Shown piece by piece: positions 24,533-32,574 of a stretch of 34,590 nt of DNA. How positions within the stretch are numbered: the stretch's first letter is position 1; each line of letters opens with the position of its first letter. A program made the position numbers and the translations under genes. Source of the DNA: Bacteroidota bacterium (lineage in GTDB: Bacteria > Bacteroidota > Bacteroidia > Bacteroidales > UBA4417). Location: contig JAIFMH010000002.1 in NCBI GenBank assembly GCA_020048595.1, positions 1 to 34,590 on the forward strand, read 5' to 3'. The notes beneath the pieces are model-generated. The model saw nothing but the letters and a program-made list of their open reading frames with translations, was not told the origin of the DNA and searched no databases.

Positions 24533-25333
24533 ATGAAGATATTGGTAAAAATATTGCTCATAACCTTATGGATTGCCATAGCAGCTGGTGTTGTGGTAAT
24601 TATGAGCTTTGCCAATGATACTCATGAAGTAAAACAATGCCGCGGAATAACCTGCCGGATTGATTATCGGGGCGGACAGCCCTTAATGAGCGGTAACGAT
24701 CTTATAGCTGAAATTAACAGGAAATTCGGCAAACTGCAGTCCGTGACTATTGGCGAAGTTGATATAGCAGGAATTGCCTCGCTTGTAAAAAAGAATCCAT
24801 ACCTCGAAAACACTGATGTTCTGGTTACGATTGAAGGAGATATCCTGATCAGAGCAGATCAATGTATTCCCGTGATCAGGTATTATTCGTCAGCGGGATA
24901 TCCTCATTATATTGATAAGAACGGGCGTATAATGCCGGTAAATCCAGCTTATCCGTATAAAATACTTATTGCAAGCGGACAAATTGAGAGTCCGTTAAAA
25001 GACGGAAAAAGCATTTTTGCAATATCGGATTCGAATCATGTACTAAAAGCAAAACTAAAAAACCTTTACGACATTCATCTTCTTGCAGGAATCATAAATA
25101 CAGACAGTACCTTGAAAGCACTGATTGAGCAGGTTTATGTAACAAGCAGCGGTAAAATCCAACTGGTTACCAAAGCAGGATCACATATTGTTTACATGGG
25201 CGATACAACGGATGCTGCCGAGAAGCTTGAAAACCTGAAATATTTTTACAAACATGGTCTTGTTAAAACCGGTTGGAATAAATATCAAAAGGTGAATCTG
25301 GAATATAAAAATCAAATAGTGTGCACAAAATAA
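24533..25333 (+). CDS. ftsQ: Cell division protein FtsQ
   Basis: 266 residues from ATG 24533, one base after the murC stop. An in-frame start at 24476 would overlap murC by 56 nt and place 19 residues with no sense for the family before the membrane helix. From 24533 the protein opens with MKILVKILLITLWIAIAAG, a clean signal-anchor helix (about 5-26). A POTRA-like region follows (about 55-105, with LQSVTIGEVDIAGIASLVKKNPYLENTDV), then the FtsQ beta domain with IRADQCIPVIRYY and YIDKNGRIMPV. FtsQ recruits FtsL and its partner to the septum. The family is weakly conserved; position between murC and ftsA supports the call. Confidence 0.9.
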   Translation: MKILVKILLITLWIAIAAGVVVIMSFANDTHEVKQCRGITCRIDYRGGQPLMSGNDLIAEINRKFGKLQSVTIGEVDIAGIASLVKKNPYLENTDVLVTIEGDILIRADQCIPVIRYYSSAGYPHYIDKNGRIMPVNPAYPYKILIASGQIESPLKDGKSIFAISDSNHVLKAKLKNLYDIHLLAGIINTDSTLKALIEQVYVTSSGKIQLVTKAGSHIVYMGDTTDAAEKLENLKYFYKHGLVKTGWNKYQKVNLEYKNQIVCTK

Positions 25334-25343
25334 ATTTAAAGCT

Positions 25344-26621
25344 ATGCAATCGGAAATCGTAGTCGGGTTAGATATCGGAACAACAAAAATTGCTGCCATC
25401 GCGGGACGCCGCAACGAATTCGGCAAAATCGAGGTATTGGGCTATGGCCATACCGAATCCATTGGCGTGCGTCGTGGTGTGATTACAAATATTGAAAACA
25501 CGGTAAATTCAATACAAACTGCCATCAAGGAGGCCCAGGCACACTCGAAAGTCACCATCCGCACAGTGAACGTGGGTATTGCCGGACAACATATTCGCAG
25601 TATTCAGCACAGGGCCAGCACCATCAGGCCAAATCCTGACACTGAAATCAGCCAGGCAGATATTGACCAGTTTACATCAAGCATTTACAATATTGCCATG
25701 AATCCGGGTGAGAAAATAATTGATGTACTGCCACAGGAGTTTATTATTGATGGAGAAGCCGGTGTTAAGGATCCCAAGGGTATGCTGGGGCATCAGATGG
25801 GAGCCAGCTTCCATATTGTAACAGCGCAAACTTCAGCAGCTCAAAATATAATGAAATGTATCGAAAAATCAGGCTATAACCTTCAGCACATGATCCTGCA
25901 ACCCCTGGCATCAGCGGAAGCGGTACTGAGTGTTGATGAGAAAGAAGCCGGTGTAGTTCTGGTAGATATAGGAGGCGGAACAACAGATGTTGCTATTTTC
26001 CTTGATGGTATAATCAGGCACACCGCTGTAATTCCTTTTGGAGGTGAAATAATTACCGAAGATATTAAAGCCGGCTGCAGTATTATCAAGAAACATGCTG
26101 AAGATCTGAAAGTGAAATTTGGCTCCGCGCTTGCCAGCGAAAACCGCGCCGAAGAAGTAGTAGCCATCCCCGGCCTAAGAGGCAGGGATCCAAAAGAAAT
26201 TACACTGAAAAATCTTGCAAAGATTATCCAGGCGCGGATGGAAGAAATTATAGAAGCCGTGTACCAGGAGATCAAAAGTACCGGACTTGAAAAAAGACTT
26301 ATAGCAGGAATAGTATTAACAGGTGGGGGCGCAATGCTCAAACACATCGAACAACTTACTCAGTTTATTACCGGAATGGATACCCGTATTGGTTATCCGA
26401 ATGAACATCTGGCTGCCAATTCCGTAGACGAAATGACCAGTCCGATGTATTCTACCGGACTTGGACTGGTTTTAATGGGAATGCAACGTGCAGATGTTTC
26501 ACGTATCAAAAATGACGTCACCAAGCCGGAGGAACCAACAATAGAACCCAAAAAACCACCTCGTGGACCCAACAAAATTTCTGATTGGCTTGATAAGTTT
26601 TTTGGCGACGGAATCAGTTAA
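25344..26621 (+). CDS. ftsA: Cell division protein FtsA
   Basis: 425 residues, actin-like ATPase. Phosphate-1 loop VGLDIGTTKIAAIAG lies near 7-21; the 1C domain follows (VNVGIAGQHIRS); VVLVDIGGGTTDVAIF is phosphate-2; LTGGGAMLKHIEQL is the adenosine loop. The C-terminus ends with a Pro/Lys-rich linker and the amphipathic helix ISDWLDKFF, the expected membrane-targeting sequence. FtsA tethers FtsZ filaments to the membrane. It lies 10 nt after ftsQ and 83 nt before ftsZ. Confidence 0.96.
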   Translation: MQSEIVVGLDIGTTKIAAIAGRRNEFGKIEVLGYGHTESIGVRRGVITNIENTVNSIQTAIKEAQAHSKVTIRTVNVGIAGQHIRSIQHRASTIRPNPDTEISQADIDQFTSSIYNIAMNPGEKIIDVLPQEFIIDGEAGVKDPKGMLGHQMGASFHIVTAQTSAAQNIMKCIEKSGYNLQHMILQPLASAEAVLSVDEKEAGVVLVDIGGGTTDVAIFLDGIIRHTAVIPFGGEIITEDIKAGCSIIKKHAEDLKVKFGSALASENRAEEVVAIPGLRGRDPKEITLKNLAKIIQARMEEIIEAVYQEIKSTGLEKRLIAGIVLTGGGAMLKHIEQLTQFITGMDTRIGYPNEHLAANSVDEMTSPMYSTGLGLVLMGMQRADVSRIKNDVTKPEEPTIEPKKPPRGPNKISDWLDKFFGDGIS

Positions 26622-26692
26622 TAATTAACAGGTATTTTGTTAGTAAATTTTTAAACAGTAGAAAGTAACAAGAATATTAAACAATTAATTTT

Positions 26693-26700
26693 AGGGGGAG
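26693..26700 (+). promoter_or_regulatory. Purine-rich ribosome binding site of ftsZ
   Basis: AGGGGGAG ends 4 nt before the ftsZ ATG. Most genes in the window have no comparable Shine-Dalgarno sequence, as expected in Bacteroidota, so this stands out. The 83-nt ftsA-ftsZ gap is the longest within the dcw operon and is AT-rich; I find no exact TAnnTTTG box in it. Confidence 0.5.
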
Positions 26701-26704
26701 AAAA

Positions 26705-28270
26705 ATGACTGAAATGCTAAAATTCGATCGGCCTGATGAACAGGCTCCAATCATAAAAGTAATAGGTGTAGGTGGCGGAGGCAGCAATGCTGTTTCGTAT
26801 ATGTATACCCAAGGTATAAAAGGCGTTGATTTTTACATATGCAATACTGACAATCAATCGCTTAGCAAATGTGAAGTGCCTAATAAAATACGCCTCGGAA
26901 ATACCGGTTTAGGTGCTGGTGCCAACCCAACAGTAGGCCGTGATGCAGCCATTCTGATTGCCGACGAGATAAGGGAAATCCTATCCCACAATACATCTAT
27001 GTTATTTATTACAGCAGGTATGGGAGGCGGAACCGGAACAGGTGCTGCTCCCATTATTGCACAAATAGCACGTGAACTTGGTGTATTAACAGTTGGTATC
27101 ATTACCAAACCGTTCAGTTTCGAAGGTCGTAAACGCGAATTGCAGGCTATAGCCGGTATTGAAGAACTAAAAAAATATGTTGATACCACTCTTGTAATAT
27201 GCAATGACAAACTGCTCGATATGCAAGGCGACATGAAACTCAGCCAGGCATTCGGCAAAGCAGATAATGTTCTGACAATAGCAGCCAAAGGTATTGCTGA
27301 AATCATCACCGTTACCGGCCGTATAAATGTCGATTTCGAGGATGTAAAAACGGTAATGCAGGGAAGTGGCAAAGCAATCATGGGTGCAGGTATAGCCAAT
27401 GGCCCCGACCGTGCTGTTAAAGCTGTTGAAATGGCGTTAAATTCACCTTTACTTGATGACACAGATATAAAAGGCGCTGCCAATGTATTGCTATACATCA
27501 CTTCGGGAAAGAATGAAATTTCGCTCGAAGAACTGAATGATATTACAGGCTACATAACGTCCCGTACAGGTGAAGATGCCAACGTAATATGGGGAGATGG
27601 TGTTGATGATAATCTGGATGACGAAATTTCAATAACCCTTATTGCTACTGGTTTCAGCAGACCAGTTGTTACGAAACATCACCTGGATGAGATTAAAAAT
27701 ACCCTGTATGCTCCTCAGGCTGTTAAAGTGGAATCAATTACAGAAGTTCAGCTGGTTGTTGAACAAGCCAATTCTGTAAAATCAACAGAGGAACCTTCAA
27801 GAATTTTACCTGATCCAGCTGTAAATAATAATCCATTAACTCTTTTTGCTGAAAATCCTTCCGAGAGATCAGAAAAATCTGTAGAAACCAGCATACAGAA
27901 CGCAGAACCGATTGAAGTAAAATCGTTTTTTCGCCAGGAACCGGAATTCGAAATTGTAAGTCCGGTAATGAAACCTGAAGCAAAAACTCCGGTATATGTT
28001 CATACCCCGGTTGAGAAACCAATTATTGAACAGGAAGATCAGCGCCAGGACCGGATCAATAAGTTGAAAAGCCTGAGCCATAAAACAATGAGCACATCAA
28101 ATGTGGAGGAAATGGAAAGAGTGCCTGCTTATATGCGGCGCAATGTTGATCTGCCTGAAGCCAGCCAAATGAATGAAGGACAGGTTTCGCGGTATACATT
28201 AGGTAGCGATGCTAACAACAAAACCGGACTGAGGGAGAACAATTCGTTCCTGCATGATAATGTTGACTAA
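26705..28270 (+). CDS. ftsZ: Cell division GTPase FtsZ
   Basis: 521 residues, longer than E. coli FtsZ (383) because of the C-terminal part. The tubulin-like core has GVGGGGSNAV at 21-30, the GGGTGTG loop at 107-113, and NVDFEDVKTVM. After about residue 325 comes a variable, Pro/Glu/Val-rich linker of about 145 residues. A C-terminal peptide VPAYMRRNV (473-481) matches the conserved anchor that binds FtsA. A further 40 residues follow the anchor, whereas in many bacteria the anchor is near the very end. FtsZ forms the division ring. It is 12 nt upstream of yqeY. Confidence 0.97.
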   Translation: MTEMLKFDRPDEQAPIIKVIGVGGGGSNAVSYMYTQGIKGVDFYICNTDNQSLSKCEVPNKIRLGNTGLGAGANPTVGRDAAILIADEIREILSHNTSMLFITAGMGGGTGTGAAPIIAQIARELGVLTVGIITKPFSFEGRKRELQAIAGIEELKKYVDTTLVICNDKLLDMQGDMKLSQAFGKADNVLTIAAKGIAEIITVTGRINVDFEDVKTVMQGSGKAIMGAGIANGPDRAVKAVEMALNSPLLDDTDIKGAANVLLYITSGKNEISLEELNDITGYITSRTGEDANVIWGDGVDDNLDDEISITLIATGFSRPVVTKHHLDEIKNTLYAPQAVKVESITEVQLVVEQANSVKSTEEPSRILPDPAVNNNPLTLFAENPSERSEKSVETSIQNAEPIEVKSFFRQEPEFEIVSPVMKPEAKTPVYVHTPVEKPIIEQEDQRQDRINKLKSLSHKTMSTSNVEEMERVPAYMRRNVDLPEASQMNEGQVSRYTLGSDANNKTGLRENNSFLHDNVD

Positions 28271-28282
28271 ACAGAAACAATA

Positions 28283-28735
28283 ATGGAACTGGAAAAACTA
28301 ATTAACGAGGATATAAAGCAGGCAATGATCCATAAGGACAAGGAAAAACTTGAAGCCTTACGATCCATAAAAGCTGCCCTGCTGCTCGAAAAAACAGGCA
28401 AAGATGTTACCGGCGGTATTATTCCTGAAACAGTTGAATTAAAAATGCTTCAGCGCCTGGTAAAACAACGCCGCGAAAGTGCTGAGATATACAAAGCGCA
28501 AGGCCGTCCCGATCTGGCCGAACCTGAAATCTTCCAGGCTTCGATTATCGAAAAGTATCTGCCTGAACAGTTGAGTGACGAGGATGTAATTGCTATTGTA
28601 AAAAAAGTAATCGCTGATACCGGTGCCACTGGAATTAAAGATATGGGAAAAGTGATGGGGCTTTCAACCAAACTGGTTGCCGGCAAAGCCGATAATAAAA
28701 TGATTTCGGAAATTATTAAAAAGTTACTCCCTTAA
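28283..28735 (+). CDS. yqeY: GatB/YqeY domain protein
   Basis: 150 residues, all one YqeY domain: a helical hairpin with DIKQAMIHKDKEKLEALRSIKAAL, KMLQRLVKQRRESAEIYKAQGRPDLAEPE, YLPEQLSDEDV, and GATGIKDMGKVMG toward the end. The domain also forms the tRNA-binding tail of GatB amidotransferases, but as a free protein its role is not settled. It is 12 nt after ftsZ and is the last gene before a strong terminator, so it ends the dcw transcript. Confidence 0.93.
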   Translation: MELEKLINEDIKQAMIHKDKEKLEALRSIKAALLLEKTGKDVTGGIIPETVELKMLQRLVKQRRESAEIYKAQGRPDLAEPEIFQASIIEKYLPEQLSDEDVIAIVKKVIADTGATGIKDMGKVMGLSTKLVAGKADNKMISEIIKKLLP

Positions 28736-28765
28736 CCTAAACCACTCATAACCTAATTTTTTTAT

Positions 28766-28795
28766 AAACCCTGTAGTCCCCCTGCAGGGTTTTTT
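28766..28795 (+). terminator. Terminator at the end of the dcw operon
   Basis: AAACCCTGTAG (28766-28776) pairs with CTGCAGGGTTT (28782-28792), with one G-T pair and a 5-nt loop, and runs into TTTTTT then GTTTTT. It lies 30 nt after the yqeY stop. Confidence 0.92.
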
Positions 28796-28800
28796 GTTTT

Positions 28801-29157
28801 TAGGGCAGCCATAGACAACCAAAACCATTAACGGTCTTCTCAATGCTATGTAATTTAATTCTGCCTGCTCAGTCCAAAACATTGTTTTAAAAGCTTGTGA
28901 TAGAGTACATGCTTTTTTAAAAGATAAGAATTAATTACCCACTGGATTCCTAACCTTTCTATGTTTTAAGACGGGTATAAGATAATATTCAGCTACGCTC
29001 CGGAAAATAAACACTCAATTATTATGTGGTTATAAAATTATTAGGGAAAATCTGTTAATTGGAAAAATAAAAAAATGTATTCATATTCTGCAATTCAGGA
29101 ATTTTGTATATTTATTCAATTAAATCCATTCTGTTTTTTTCTCTAAATTAATACTGT
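28801..29157. other. AT-rich intergenic region upstream of the LamG protein
   Basis: There is no credible gene in these 357 nt. TTTTAAAAGC (28885-28894) can pair with GCTTTTTTAAAA (28911-28922), apart from two extra T, to make an AT-rich stem-loop. The last 120 nt are very AT-rich and presumably hold the promoter of the next gene; TATATTTA near 29107 is one mismatch from TAnnTTTG, but I find no exact box. Confidence 0.5.
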
Positions 29158-30150
29158 ATGAAAAACCTGAATCTCATTATTTTCCTGATCTTTTTAAGCG
29201 GAATATCCAACACGGCTATAGCTCAGCTTCCGGGCTATGTGTCTTCTGACAGCCTGGTAGGATGGTGGCCATTTAAAGGCAATGCCGATGATCTCAGTAT
29301 AAATGCTAACAACGGTGCTAATAATGGAGCGCAGCTGGTAAATGATAGGTTTGGAAACGAAGAGTCAGCGTTTGATTTCATAACTCCTAATGATCACATT
29401 CTCGTGCAAACAATCAACCAGGCATCCTTCGAAGGTGATTTTACTATTTCAGCATGGGTTAACTTCAGAAATTTTTACATTGACTATCCCCACATTATAA
29501 GCGGGATGAATAATTATTTCGCATTTCACGGACAGGGACCTACCTATTATCCCAATAACGAAAAAGTGGGCTTTTATACAACATCAATTAATGCCATACA
29601 TCAGGGTCTTATAGTGAGCCAGGATCCGCTATCGGTTAATACCTGGCACCACATTATTATAAACAAATATGCTTCTGAAGTAAAAATGTATATAGATAAC
29701 GAGTTTTCTATAAGCAATACACACGATAACGAATTGCTTACAAATGGTGAAGGGCTGTATTTTGGGAACTTTTTTCTTTTAAACAGCAATATTGACGGAA
29801 TGGTTGACGACATAGGAATATGGAAGCGATCGCTTTCGCAGGATGAAATGAGCAATCTGCATTACATGCCAAATACAGGGATAAGAAAAAGGCCTGCACT
29901 GGAATCATTCCATATAAGGCCCAACCCGGCACACGACTATTTTACCATTAGTGATTTTAGCGGGATTCCCGGCTCAGAATTATCAGTCGCAATATTTAAT
30001 ACTTCCGGACAAGTGGTATTGCAACAGGAAATTGACAGGAGTAACCCGGTTATTCGCCTCACAAACATTCACAGCCAGGGACTGTATACTGTTAAAATCA
30101 CAAACAAGGAAGGGCATTCCGGATTTCAGAAGCTTCTGATTCAGTTCTGA
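29158..30150 (+). CDS. Secreted LamG-domain protein with T9SS sorting tail
   Basis: 330 residues. The signal peptide is at 1-22 (cleavage after AIA). Residues about 30-225 form a concanavalin-like LamG/laminin-G-3 domain: LVGWWPFKGNADDLSINANNG at its start, FTISAWVNF in the middle, and the characteristic IDGMVDDIGIWKRSLSQDEM at the end. The last 80 residues are a T9SS sorting domain (IRPNPAHDYFTI, IFNTSGQVV, then QGLYTVKITNKEG). LamG domains bind carbohydrate or protein ligands; here no enzyme domain is attached, so an adhesive or binding role is a guess. It is a single gene between the dcw terminator and a repeat region, so it may be lineage-specific. Confidence 0.92.
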   Translation: MKNLNLIIFLIFLSGISNTAIAQLPGYVSSDSLVGWWPFKGNADDLSINANNGANNGAQLVNDRFGNEESAFDFITPNDHILVQTINQASFEGDFTISAWVNFRNFYIDYPHIISGMNNYFAFHGQGPTYYPNNEKVGFYTTSINAIHQGLIVSQDPLSVNTWHHIIINKYASEVKMYIDNEFSISNTHDNELLTNGEGLYFGNFFLLNSNIDGMVDDIGIWKRSLSQDEMSNLHYMPNTGIRKRPALESFHIRPNPAHDYFTISDFSGIPGSELSVAIFNTSGQVVLQQEIDRSNPVIRLTNIHSQGLYTVKITNKEGHSGFQKLLIQF

Positions 30151-30220
30151 AAAACTATTTACTCCTTACTCGGACAACAACTCTGACTAATACAGGTTAC
30201 TGTTGAAGGTATTCGATGAC

Positions 30221-30628
30221 CTGTTTCATGTGCGTCTTTTTTCAGATGCGAGCTGCACAAATTTCGGCTAACTCCCGTTACAGTGTTTCTTTCTTTCAGA
30301 CGTGAGGCAAACATTTACTATGGAATTAAAAATTCCATTCCTCGGTTAAGCGGGATTGCAAATCCCGCTCAGCAAGCAAATCCTGCTCAGCTAACAAATG
30401 CCAATCAGCACATAGATGTACTTCCCCCCGTTCGCATGCGTCTAATTAATGACGCCTGCGGCACAAATCCTGATCAACCAGGTTCGCGCGCGTCTTACTT
30501 TCTGACGCGTGCGGTTCGAAACTTATCGCGGAATTACAAATTCCTTATCTCGTTGGAGCGGGATTTAAAATCCCACTCAGCAAACAAATCCCGCTCAGTT
30601 AACAAATTCTTTTCAGCTTCTAAATCCT
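30221..30628. repeat. Two diverged tandem copies of a ~207-bp composite palindromic repeat
   Basis: Copy 1 is about 30221-30425 and copy 2 about 30427-30628. Matching landmarks are offset by 205-208 bp: TGCGTCT at 30231 and 30437; GCACAAAT at 30255 and 30461; GACG of the second GC element at 30299 and 30504; GGAATT at 30322 and 30530; AGCGGGATT at 30349 and 30557. From the last landmark, 46 of 54 positions agree by eye. Each copy runs: GC-rich element, second GC-rich element, a GGAATT/AATTCC palindrome, an AGCGGGATT/AATCCCGCT hairpin with 3-nt loop, then decaying 18-bp repeats. In copy 2 the GC elements are strong hairpins. The open frame across it is a by-product of the 18-bp period. It lies between the LamG gene and the tsf terminator. 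It resembles REP-type elements; no transposase is present. Confidence 0.8.
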
Positions 30629-30640
30629 GACAGAGTGAGC

Positions 30641-30668
30641 AAAAAAAATCCCGCCTTTTCAGACGGGA
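30641..30668 (-). terminator. Terminator of the rplM-rpsI-rpsB-tsf operon
   Basis: On the minus strand, TCCCGTC (30668-30662) pairs with GGCGGGA (30655-30649), with one G-T pair, followed by eight T (30648-30641). It lies 26 nt beyond the tsf stop. Confidence 0.88.
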
Positions 30669-30693
30669 CATTTCAAAAAAAAAAATGATCTTA

Positions 30694-31530
30694 TTATGCT
30701 CCTAACTGTAAACGTTTGAATGACGTAACGGTAAGGTCCTTATCTGCTTTCTGCAGGTACTCGCGAATTGTAACTTTCGAATCGTTGATATATTCCTGGT
30801 TCAACAGTGTATTTTCCTTATAGAACTTGTTCAGTTTGCCCATGGCGATCTTCTCAAGCATTTCTTCAGCTTTACCCTCTTCACGTGCCTGGTCTTTACC
30901 TACTTCAATTTCGCGTGCAATAGTTTCTGCGTCAACACCGTCTTTGTCTAAAGCTACAGGAGCCATAGCTGCAATCTGCATAGCTACATGCTTTGATACA
31001 TCTTCAATACCAGCTACATCGGTTTTATTCAAACCAAGAATTGCAGCCAAACGATTACCAAAATGGTTGTAAGCAACTGCTAAAGGAGCTTCAACAAATT
31101 CGTAGTGCGAAAGTTGCATTTTTTCACCGGTTTTACCGGTAAGATAAGTAACACCATCAGCAACGGTTGCACCGTCAATGCTCAAAGCCAGAAGAACTTC
31201 GAGTGATGCGGGTTTTGCACTGATAGTGAGATCAATAATTTTGTTTGCATAATCAATAAACTCCTGATTTTTTGCAACAAAGTCAGTTTCGCAGTTCAGC
31301 ATTATAATTGAAGCGAATTTTTTATCTTCGGTAGTTTTAGCAACTACAAAACCTTGGTTTGCATCGCGGTCAGCGCGTTTAAGAGCCAGCTTTTGTCCTT
31401 TTTTACGTAAAGTATCAATTGCCTTTTCGAAATCACCTTCTGATTCCACTAATGCATTTTTACAATCCATCATTCCGGCACCGGTCATCTGGCGCAGTTT
31501 ATTTACCTCTGATGCTGTGATATTAGCCAT
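30694..31530 (-). CDS. tsf: Translation elongation factor EF-Ts
   Basis: 278 residues, normal length. The N-terminal UBA-like domain is ITASEVNKLRQMTGAGMMDCKNAL, with TDFVAKN (as in CETDFVAKNQEF) in the core, the site that contacts EF-Tu to release GDP. The C-terminal part has the coiled-coil region and KFYKENTLLNQEYI. It is the last gene of the ribosomal operon, 96 nt after rpsB, with a stem-loop in the gap and a terminator downstream. Confidence 0.97.
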   Translation of the reverse strand: MANITASEVNKLRQMTGAGMMDCKNALVESEGDFEKAIDTLRKKGQKLALKRADRDANQGFVVAKTTEDKKFASIIMLNCETDFVAKNQEFIDYANKIIDLTISAKPASLEVLLALSIDGATVADGVTYLTGKTGEKMQLSHYEFVEAPLAVAYNHFGNRLAAILGLNKTDVAGIEDVSKHVAMQIAAMAPVALDKDGVDAETIAREIEVGKDQAREEGKAEEMLEKIAMGKLNKFYKENTLLNQEYINDSKVTIREYLQKADKDLTVTSFKRLQLGA

Positions 31531-31561
31531 TGTTATTTTATTTCAATTTGTTTATTAACCG

Positions 31562-31609
31562 TTGTAATTACATAAACCTGCACGGTTAAGCACAGGTTTA
31601 TGAGTACAA
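31562..31609 (-). other. Stem-loop between rpsB and tsf
   Basis: CATAAACCTG (31571-31580) pairs perfectly with CAGGTTTATG (31593-31602) around a 12-nt loop; beyond a small internal loop, TTGTA (31562-31566) pairs with TACAA (31605-31609). On the transcribed minus strand no T-run follows, so it is not a standard terminator. It may act in mRNA processing, stability or feedback control of EF-Ts. Confidence 0.75.
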
Positions 31610-31626
31610 TAAATTTTTTTCAGTAA

Positions 31627-32529
31627 TTATGGTCTTGGTTTGCGAGCTGCACCAGGTGCAGGTTTGCGTGCAATAGGTTTGCGTGGACGTTTGCGATCGT
31701 CACCATCAGCTGGTTCGAGACCTGCAGCAACACGTTTTTTACGTGCAACTTCACGTGCATCGTCATCGTCATCATCGCTTATTCTGCTAGTTGTGTGCTC
31801 TTCGCCTTCTTCACCTTCTTCTTCACGTTTATCACGATCCAGTTTACGCTCGCTGCTACCTTCGTCAATAGCTTCAATCATTTTTTTGATGATCAGTGCG
31901 ATTGATTTTGAAGCATCGTCGTTAGCCGGGATAGGGAAATCAACCAGGTTAGGATCGCTGTTGGTATCAACTATAGCGAATGTAGGTATGTTGAGTTTGC
32001 GTGCTTCAGCAATGGCAATGTGTTCTTTCATGATATCAACCACGAAAATAGCCGAAGGAAGTTTGTTAAGATCGGCGATTGAACCTAAGTTCTTTTCGAG
32101 TTTAGCACGTTCACGGGTAATCTGCAGACGCTCACGTTTCGAAATACCAAGGAATGCAGGGCTAACCATCAATTTGTCGATTGACGACATTTTTTTAACC
32201 GCTTTGCGGATTGTAGCGAAGTTGGTAAGCATTCCGCCCGGCCAACGCTCAGTTACATAAGGCATATTGGTTGGGCGTACCAGCTCGGCAACCAACTCTT
32301 TAGCCTGTTTTTTAGTAGCTACGAATAGGATACGTTTTCCTGATTTCGAAATTTGTTTGATAGCTGCAGCAGCTTCATCGATTTTAGCAATGGTTTTGTA
32401 AAGATCGATGATATGGATTCCGTTGCGTTCCATAAAGATATACGGAGCCATATTAGGATTCCATTTACGACGGAGGTGGCCAAAATGCGCGCCAGCGTCG
32501 AGTAACTCGTCAAATGTTGTTCTTGCCAT
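31627..32529 (-). CDS. rpsB: Ribosomal protein S2 with charged C-terminal extension
   Basis: 300 residues; the S2 core (ELLDAGAHFGHLRRKWNPNMAPYIF near the start, WPGGMLTNF, VVDIMKEHIAIAEARKLNIP, DTNSDPNLVDFPIPANDD) ends near residue 228. About 70 extra residues follow: an acidic block (EEEGEEGEE and six Asp in a row, to about 258) and then a basic Arg/Lys/Pro/Ala block ending GAARKPRP. E. coli S2 has 241 residues. S2 sits on the 30S solvent side and helps hold S1. The gene is third in the operon, 118 nt after rpsI, and a long stem-loop occupies that gap. Confidence 0.96.
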   Translation of the reverse strand: MARTTFDELLDAGAHFGHLRRKWNPNMAPYIFMERNGIHIIDLYKTIAKIDEAAAAIKQISKSGKRILFVATKKQAKELVAELVRPTNMPYVTERWPGGMLTNFATIRKAVKKMSSIDKLMVSPAFLGISKRERLQITRERAKLEKNLGSIADLNKLPSAIFVVDIMKEHIAIAEARKLNIPTFAIVDTNSDPNLVDFPIPANDDASKSIALIIKKMIEAIDEGSSERKLDRDKREEEGEEGEEHTTSRISDDDDDDAREVARKKRVAAGLEPADGDDRKRPRKPIARKPAPGAARKPRP

Positions 32530-32574
32530 TTAATTTATCTCCTGATTTAATTAGTTTACATTCTTTAATGTCGC

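Noticed and set aside
26854-27501. A 215-codon minus-strand open frame
   Set aside because: It lies opposite the FtsZ GTPase core, and the peptide has no recognisable features.
30320-30625. CRISPR array
   Set aside because: The repeats have no constant spacers, units diverge and step by 18 bp or about 207 bp, and there are no cas genes.
30283-30630. A 115-codon plus-strand open frame
   Set aside because: It runs across the palindromic repeat region. Its internal peptide repeats reflect the 18-bp period, and it has no family features or start context.
31640-32260. A 206-codon plus-strand open frame opposite rpsB
   Set aside because: It is the antisense shadow of the S2 gene; its Ser/Arg-rich composition mirrors the charged S2 tail.
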